Both the position numbers and the translations under genes were made by a program. From Ceratopteris richardii (lineage: Eukaryota; Streptophyta; Polypodiopsida; Polypodiales; Pteridaceae): a stretch of DNA of 64,000 bases. The stretch spans positions 66,963,158-67,027,157 of the forward strand of contig CM035407.1 in assembly GCA_020310875.1 (NCBI GenBank), written 5' to 3'. The notes beneath the pieces were generated by a model. It saw only the letters and a program-made list of their open reading frames with translations, was not told the origin of the DNA and did no database searches. The number at the start of each line of letters is the position of its first letter. Position 1 is the stretch's first letter. This document shows, in pieces, positions 57,719 through 64,000 of this stretch.

Positions 57719-59413
57719 GCAACAGTTAGCTCACAAGATGTGTTTGATACACTCATGCCTTTGTTCCAAAATCGTGTGCTTGACTATGGCCATGTAGATT
57801 AGCCAACTGAGGCTCAAAGGGCTAAAAAATTCTAGAAAAATAGTGCTGAAAATACAGAGAATTTCCAACCAAACATGGCTGAAATTTTTCAACAAAAAAC
57901 TATCAAAACTGCTGGAAATTTCCAGCCACATATGGCTGAACATTTGCATCAAAATATGGCTGAAAATGAGCATAAAATTCAGCCCACACATGATTTACAT
58001 GTTGAAGATGTATTACATAATGAACGCATGTCTATCAAGAGTGCACAATCTATGCCAAAGTGGCTGAAACAAACTTTGCAGGATAACAAATTGAGTGCAC
58101 CTTTACTCGATAGAAAAAAATCAAGCTCTCACCATGCATCAAGTAATTTTGTGGATTATTCTCTTATTGTTATAGCATGTAATGAAGAGCCACTTTCTTT
58201 TGAAGATGCATGTGAAGATCCACAATGGAGGAGTGCTATGCAATTAGAAATGGATTCCATACATAGGAATGGTACTTGGGAGTTATGTGAATTGCCAAAA
58301 GGAAAGAATTCCATTGGTACAAAGTGGGTTTACAAGATTAAGAGAAAATATGATCGTAGCATTGATGGCTACAAAGCTAGATTGCCAAAGGATATGCACA
58401 ACAATATGGAATTGATTATGAGGAAACTTTTGCACCTACTTCACGCATGACTACCATTCGTAATGTGGTTGCATTGGCTTCCCATCAAGGTTGGAAAGTG
58501 CATCAGTTGGACATAAAAACATCCTTCTTGAATGGTGATTTGCAAAAAGAGGTTTATGTGAAACAACCTCTTGGATTCGCTATGAAAGGGAAAGAGCATA
58601 TGGTTTGTCGTTTGCATAAAGTCTTGTATGGTCTCAAGCAAGCTCCACGTGCATGGTATGAGAAAATCCATAAGCACTTGATTGCTCTTGGCTTCACATG
58701 TAGTCCGATTGAAAGCACACTCTATGTACGCAAAAATGGGGCTGATCTTATAGTGTTTGTTCTTTATGTCCATGGCATACTCTTGGCTGGGTCATGTGAT
58801 GCAAAACTTGACATTCTTATGGCTGATTTGCGGCATACTTTTGATGTCACTTATCTTGGTCTTTTGAGCTATTATCTTGGCATCTAGTTTGTATCCGTTG
58901 AGGGCGGAATTGTTATGCATCAAGCAAAGTATGTTGAAAAACTAGTTCAATGTTTTGATGTTGAGGATTGCAAGCCAATTTCCACACCAGTTGAGACAAG
59001 ATTCAGGTTCTCAGTTGAGGATTCCAGTGCTGCATTTGAGACTTCTCTTTATCAGCAAGTTGTGGGATGTCTTATATATGCATGCAACACAAGGTCGGAT
59101 ATACAATATGCAGTTTCCCAATTGAGTCGATTCATGCATAGCCCTGGAAATAAGCATTGGCAAGTGGTGAAACATGTGTTTAGATATCTCCAAGGCACTT
59201 TGAGCTTAGGTCTCTTTTATGGCAGAGCTGTTTAGCCATGCTTGCATGCTTTTACAAATAGCGATTGGGCTGGTTGTTATGATACTCGCGTGTCCACTAG
59301 TGGTAATTGATTTTTCCTTGGAGACTCATGCATATCTTGGTTGAGTAAGAAGCAACCTACAGTGGAGACATCGAGTTGTGAAGGTGAGTAAAGGGCAGTT
59401 TTCATAGCTATAG
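57719..59413 (+). pseudogene. Copia H reverse transcriptase and RNase H region
   Basis: After a degenerate linker with a short repeated phrase (MAE-F/H-Q, PHMAEHLHQNMAE) come RT motifs EDPQWRSAMQLEMDSI, GTKWVYKIKRKYD, QLDIKTSFLNGDLQKE and [12 protein letters not shown]. RNase H motifs (SDIQYAVSQLSRFMHSPGN, DWAGCYDTRVSTSG) follow up to the cut at 59413. It is broken. Confidence 0.82.
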
Positions 59414-59870
59414 TGTTAAACCTTAACTGTTTAAAGTTAATTCACCTACGGGTTCTTGGGATGGCTAGGGGTCTGTAAAACAGAGGCCCTGTTTCTATAT
59501 TCCCAAATCTACAGATTCATCATATTCTACTTCACAGACTTTCACACATTAACTATTGTGAATATGTTTACCAAAATACTTCAATTCCGCACAGTTACTG
59601 TGTACGTCTTTACTTATCGCGTTAACCTGTTAATCTTTAATACTTCATTAAGACTTAATTAATTATTAAGCTTAATCAATAGAATTGCCAAGTACTCAGA
59701 TTAGATAGGATTTCGGCAATACTGCGCTTCACTTCCGGCTCTCGCCCAGATGAATAGTTCGGCGACACACCTTTTGCTTTGTGCGACTCTTCTTTCATTA
59801 ATTTGTAAAGAGTTACAACTTTTGCGCTACGCCTTTTCAGTATGCGTGCGACTTTTCAGGGTATATTACA
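59414..59870 (-). repeat. 3' LTR of gypsy I (about 457 bp)
   Basis: On the minus strand TGTAATATACCC...GGTTTAACA, with TG/CA ends. It directly follows the end of the extra ORF and directly abuts copia H sequence. Only one copy is in the window, so the exact ends are provisional; no strong polypurine tract is visible. Confidence 0.65.
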
Positions 59871-59871
59871 A

Positions 59872-62070
59872 AATTTAGGAGTTCCTTTTCGACGACTGTG
59901 GCTCACACTGGCACACACGATGGACTCGAACCCAAAATTGGTAAGTACATAGGTAGGTTTCATCTATGATACCCTGCACATACATAGAACGAGCTAGTTT
60001 AAACGTATGGGTGATCTTTTGCTTTAATGAATCTAACATATTCTTCAAAATTGCAGGTTCAATTAGTTGTGCATCAGTTCTAACTGAACTGGAAGTTATG
60101 ACCAGGCTTATTAATGACTCCGTCTGCGCCTGTAAATAGAATTCATTGGTGAGAGCAGCATCTTTGCACAGCTTCATTTTAGCTACTTCTGAATCAATGC
60201 GAGAGAGCCTGTCTGCCTAAACTTCCAATTGGTTTTCTCGGCACTCGAGTTCCTGAGATTGGAACTGCATCATTTTGTAATAGGCTTCTCTCTCCTTTTG
60301 TACAGATGCAATTTCCTTCTTTCACTGAATAGTCTTGGAAATCTCTGCAATTAATTCTTGATCCTTCTGGAACAGCTGCTCAGTGACTTTATGCACTTTT
60401 GCTTTAGCTTTAAGGACATTTTCCGCGAGCATCTGTGAAGCTTCTTCTAGAACATTGAGTGCATCCCCCGTATTATGGAGCTCATTGCCTAATGCTATCA
60501 TAGTGTCCGTCTTATCTACAACTTCTTGCTTCAATCCTTTGATTTCTGTGTCCTGTTGAGCAATGATACTATATTTTTCTGTTAACTGTTATTGCAGTCG
60601 CTGGATTTGAGTATGTAGTGAATGAATATCAGTTTTAGCTTCAAGTAATTCTTCTTGAAGGGGGGCAATGTCCGCTTCTAGAAGATCAACTTTGCTATAC
60701 AACTCTTGTCGAAGAGTTTTTTGGGCCGTTTTCATCTGAAGAGGCAACTGCTGGGAGAATTTAATGAGTAATTGGCCCATGGATGCCAATTCAGCGAACA
60801 TCACCGGGGTGGGAAGAGAAGGGACAAACTGCACTGGTTGGGAAGACAAGAGGTGGGGAGATGAGGGGGGAGAATAATCGGGAGAAGATGGAAGTGGAAG
60901 TGTTGGTGAGGCTTCTTGGATTGCAGTTGGCGGTGAGGAGGTAGAAGCATCAGAAGTAGTAATAAGGGTGGTTGGAGAAGGAAGGGGAAGAAGAGGCATT
61001 GGCACTAAGACAATTCTAGTTTCATGTTGAGGCACCGATAGAACTACTTTGGTAACCGCCTCTTCATTACAGGTCATTTGTGTTACCTTGTCGGCTTGAT
61101 CATCTGCTACTGGTGGTAAAGAAAGATGACATTCAGTGACAGTGGTATCGTCCACTGGGTCCTTCATAGGCTCAGCATCCAGTTGCTTCGGTTCATCATG
61201 CAGTTGGACTGCAATGACATCTTCCATAATTATATCTGGCTCCTCTTGCTTGCTAGGAGAAGAAGGTGCCGATGTGCCCTGTAAAGTCGTGGCTGTATCA
61301 TGAAAGATTTCAACCTCTTCAAGTGTTGTTGAATCCTACACTTGGCTTTGCGATGGGCTGATATGTTTGCGTTTTCGCTTGAAGAAATGTAGCAAATCTT
61401 CATCATCATCATCCTCCAGCATCTGGGTAGACTCCTCATGTAAAAGCAAGGTATTCGCTGGAGGTTGCTCTGCTTGTATCATCGGAAGGAGAAGGGTGAG
61501 AAGATGCGGCAATCGGGTCCTCGGGATATCATTCTTGGCTAACTGTTTGGAAATGGCTTGACATTCACGGTGAATGCACCAGAAAAAGAATGAAGTAAAG
61601 TTGATGGTTTCTCTAGAGGTAGTGTCTATCATGGAGTAGAATGGACGGGAGATACCGTAAGTACGTTTCTGGAGATTTACGACAGCTACGAGAAATTGCA
61701 GCGTGGTGCACTCGGATTCGAGACGACAAAGAATGGCAAACTCATTAGATGAGTGCCGAGGAAAAAGGTCGAGCGTAGTCACCATCGGAAGGAGCAGGCC
61801 ATCGACCAAACCCTCCTGAGGGAGATGAAACCCCTCAGCGACGGTGCTGAGAGTGACTACGACACGGGGGTTTAAACATGTTAATGGCCAGCATTGCTCG
61901 GTAGCAGGCATGGCGGCTATGGCAGATATAATCTGCGCATAGAAGGGATGACACTCCACTGAATGCTAAGGCAATTCAGCGAAGGCCAAGAGCCCTCGAG
62001 CACGTAGGAACGAACTCACATATGGAGTGAGACCCACACGGAAGGTCACGATATTCAAAAGAGCTTCCAT
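59872..62070 (-). pseudogene. Extra ORF region of gypsy I, between integrase and 3' LTR
   Basis: About 2.2 kb of mostly open sequence, beginning with an ATG at 62070 (MEALLNIVTFRVGLTPYVSSF). It continues as long open pieces 61959-61336, 61227-60589, 60534-60322 and 60177-59875. The first part looks globular. The middle is acidic and then Pro/Ser/Thr-rich (LPLPSPTTLITTSD; PLPSSPDYSPPSSP). From about 60780 on it is helical with heptad-like spacing (LLEADIAPLQEELLEAKTDI), a probable coiled coil to the end. No clear transmembrane helix or signal peptide is seen, so I do not call it an envelope gene. The function is unknown, and it is broken. Confidence 0.65.
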
Positions 62071-62400
62071 GGCGCACTAAAAAACAGACGATAACACAAA
62101 GCACACAAGGGTCACAAACACACAAGGACACAATAGCGACTAACAGCTCGAAGAACAAGATTAAGTAGAAACGTTGGAAAAATCAGGCGGTAAGAACCCT
62201 AATCATAACGTAGTATTGGAAATATATCGACATAATGATGACATGCGTGCATTAACATAATCAAAGACATAGAAGGCGACCACTAATCATGATTAGGTAG
62301 GAAAACGCAACTATTACGGTCAATCGATCAACCGAAACACGGAGATAAGAAAAGAAAGTTGAGAGAGAAAAATGGCAAAAGGAAAGGAGTAAAAATACCG

Positions 62401-63450
62401 ATGACACATCATGAGGATGTAGACGGTGGATAATAGGGACGAAGCTTCGAGCCATTAATCACTTTAGAAAGAAGGGTACCAGTTAGGGTGGATAACCGAA
62501 AAGTTGCGGATCCCACTTGTTCGGCAATACGGTAGGGACCAAACCAACACAGCTAAAATTTTTCAGCGGATCTATTAGACTTAGCATTATAAAAGAGTAC
62601 TAATTGGTTTACCATAAACACAGGGGTTTTGAGGAAATGATCATGGGTTTTGCCTTGTCGAAGCTGCACTTCCTGCAACAACAGGAAACTTTCAAGACGC
62701 TGTTCATCTAGAGACCGTAAAGCCTCCGATAATAACTTCCATTTGAAAGCCACGTGCAGACTAGGAACCACCAATTCCATAGGAGCAATCGCTTCCAATC
62801 CATACGCCAACTTGAAAGGAGTTGTTTTGGTGGCCACTTTATATGTTGTACGGTAAGTCCAAAAGACTCCAAGTAAGAATTGGTCCCATCTCTCTCGACA
62901 ATCTAATACCAGTTTCTTTAAGATGTTCAACAGAGATTTGTTGGTGCTCTTAGCAAGTCCATTTGCTCATGGATAATAGGGAGAACTGAACGTATGCACA
63001 ATTTGGAAGGTTTGAGTAAGCACTTGCATTAATGTATTTGCAAAGTGTGAACCTTGATCAGTTACTATCTCCAAGGGTAACCCATAGCATGGAAAAATAT
63101 CCTTCATCAAACATTTAGCTACCGCAACAGATGTAGCTGACCGATGAGCCCAAGCTTCGGCCCACCGAGTCGCATAATCCGTGCATGTAAGAATGTATCG
63201 GTTGCTGGTAACTGTTGCAAGAGGAGTAATGGGGCCAATAAAATCCAAACCCATTTCTAAAAGGGTTCGAGAGGCACAACTGGTTGGAGCGAAAAGAGAT
63301 GTCACAGTAAAGGCTGACCGGAATGCTGACATGCATCACACTGCCGCACATACTAAGTGACATCATGGTACATCGTAGGCCACCATAAAACACTCTGTAG
63401 GATCTTCCGGTATGTCAGGTCAACTGCAAAATGTCCTCCGATGGGGGCAG
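62401..63450 (-). pseudogene. Gypsy I integrase region
   Basis: The core aspartates lie in MGLDFIGPI and EIVTDQGSHFAN (piece 63332-62967). The post-core segment DQFLLGVFWTYRTTYKVATKTTPF-like runs on to the KPYGLEA-like MELVVPS phrase (62930-62553). The tail with WFGPYRIAEQVGSATFRL and SKLRPYYP ends at about 62401. The zinc-binding half is recognisable upstream (CDACQ at about 63340). No chromodomain is seen. It is broken. Confidence 0.82.
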
Positions 63451-63621
63451 AATAGGCGATTGCAATGACTGAAACAATTTCATGTGGGGGAACACATCTG
63501 AGTAATATGCCCGAGTGGTCCAGATAATATAACTGCCCTACAATTAGGCGAAATCATTGGCTGTACACAACTAGTCTTCATCGAGCAGCTGAAGAGGTCA
63601 TACTGGGAGGACATCCACTGG

Positions 63622-63969
63622 TCAAGAATAGAAGCAAGGTGTCATAGTATGAGGGGGTACCGGCAACTCCTGTTGATTAGCCTGTACCGTCTCTGCTGCA
63701 TAAATAGCGGGTGTTGTATCATCAACTCCTTCCGGAAGTTCACCGGAATCCAATCGAGAGAGAAAGTCAGCAAGCGCGTGTGCTGACCCTGGTCGATGTA
63801 CTACTGAATAGTCAAACTCTTGGAGCAACAAGACCCATCTTGCTAGTCTTCCTCCCAAATGTTGTTGGCGAACAAGGTACACCAAGGCTGCATGATCGAC
63901 ATGAAAGTGAAACGGCGTCCCAGTAAATAATGCTGGAATTTCTTCATCGAATACACTAATCCGAGACAT
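63622..63969 (-). pseudogene. Gypsy I RNase H C-terminal part
   Basis: FHFHVDHAALVYLVRQQHLGGRLARWVLLLQEFDYSVVHRPG carries the last catalytic Asp (VDHAAL) and the conserved R-W-LQEFD-V-HRPG end of gypsy RNase H, then the ADFLSR phrase. The RT itself lies beyond the window edge. Confidence 0.85.
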
Positions 63970-64000
63970 TCACGTTCAATAATTGAATAATTGCGCTTTG

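Larger units (their letters stand above)
56719..59413 (+). mobile_element. Ty1/copia body H (integrase to RNase H), truncated both sides
   Basis: A relative of the copia D/F family without LTRs in the window. The left edge lies near the end of the protease region. The right edge is cut by the LTR of gypsy I at 59414. It has several breaks and is moderately old. Confidence 0.85.
59414..64000 (-). mobile_element. Ty3/gypsy element I (RNase H to 3' LTR), runs off the window
   Basis: On the minus strand: RNase H end (63969-63622), integrase (63450-62401), an extra reading region after pol (62070-59872) and an LTR (59414-59870). Its other half lies right of the window. It interrupts copia H at 59413. 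The coding parts have several breaks. Confidence 0.82.

Noticed and set aside
59872-62070. Envelope gene in gypsy I
   Set aside because: Position fits, but I see no signal peptide, convincing transmembrane helix or cysteine-rich ectodomain.
1-64000. tRNA or rRNA genes and host protein genes
   Set aside because: I looked for tRNA box A/B patterns, rRNA phrases and non-element domains and found none I could support; the only tRNA-like matches are primer-binding sites.

Overview
The window looks like nuclear DNA of a land plant with a large, repeat-rich genome. It is AT-rich and packed with nested Ty1/copia and Ty3/gypsy retroelements that use plant-type primer sites (tRNA-iMet, tRNA-Asp). I found no host protein-coding gene, tRNA or rRNA. 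Two clues point weakly to a seed-free plant such as a fern. A nuclear copy of the mitochondrial cox1 3' end shows T-for-C and C-for-T mismatches at conserved codons. One gypsy family also resembles lineages I know mainly from fungi and seed-free plants. Species cannot be fixed from sequence alone.

Layout. 1-5728 (-): a non-autonomous gypsy-type element with 607-bp LTRs, a tRNA-Asp primer site, one intact 551-codon ORF and a 1-kb array built on the palindrome AATCGCGATT. It sits inside the 3' LTR of an older copia (5729-11916, -), which itself sits in a gypsy integrase remnant. 12600-17868: a protease-like/WVPK-motif remnant split by a 3.9-kb hAT DNA transposon (13615-17550) with an 8-bp target duplication. 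18250-25710 (+): two decayed copia bodies; the second carries a ~358-bp mitochondrial insert with the cox1 3' end.

25.7-46.7 kb is a nested inverted complex. Two halves of one gypsy family lie head to head (26297-30291 on -, 30292 onward on +). The + half is interrupted by copia D (32616-37755, -) and copia F (39033-43298, +), which are related and inverted to each other. At 46682-52311 lies a young, whole-looking copia: one 1356-codon gag-pol frame, 718-bp LTRs identical by eye, and target duplication TGGGC. At 52717-54115 the 607-bp LTR family of the first element reappears as a foldback, two inverted arms around the leader, flanked by GAGGG inside a GA microsatellite.

54.1-56.3 kb is low-complexity DNA with TATGCATG-rich arrays, followed by an unassigned short ORF. 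56719-59413 (+) is a copia body cut by the LTR of a gypsy element (59414 to the window end, -). That gypsy element has a long extra reading region between integrase and 3' LTR, with a proline-rich part and a probable coiled coil. I see no undescribed gene system in the sense of a cooperating host locus. The most unusual items are the foldback elements, the palindrome array, the cox1 insert and the extra gypsy ORF.
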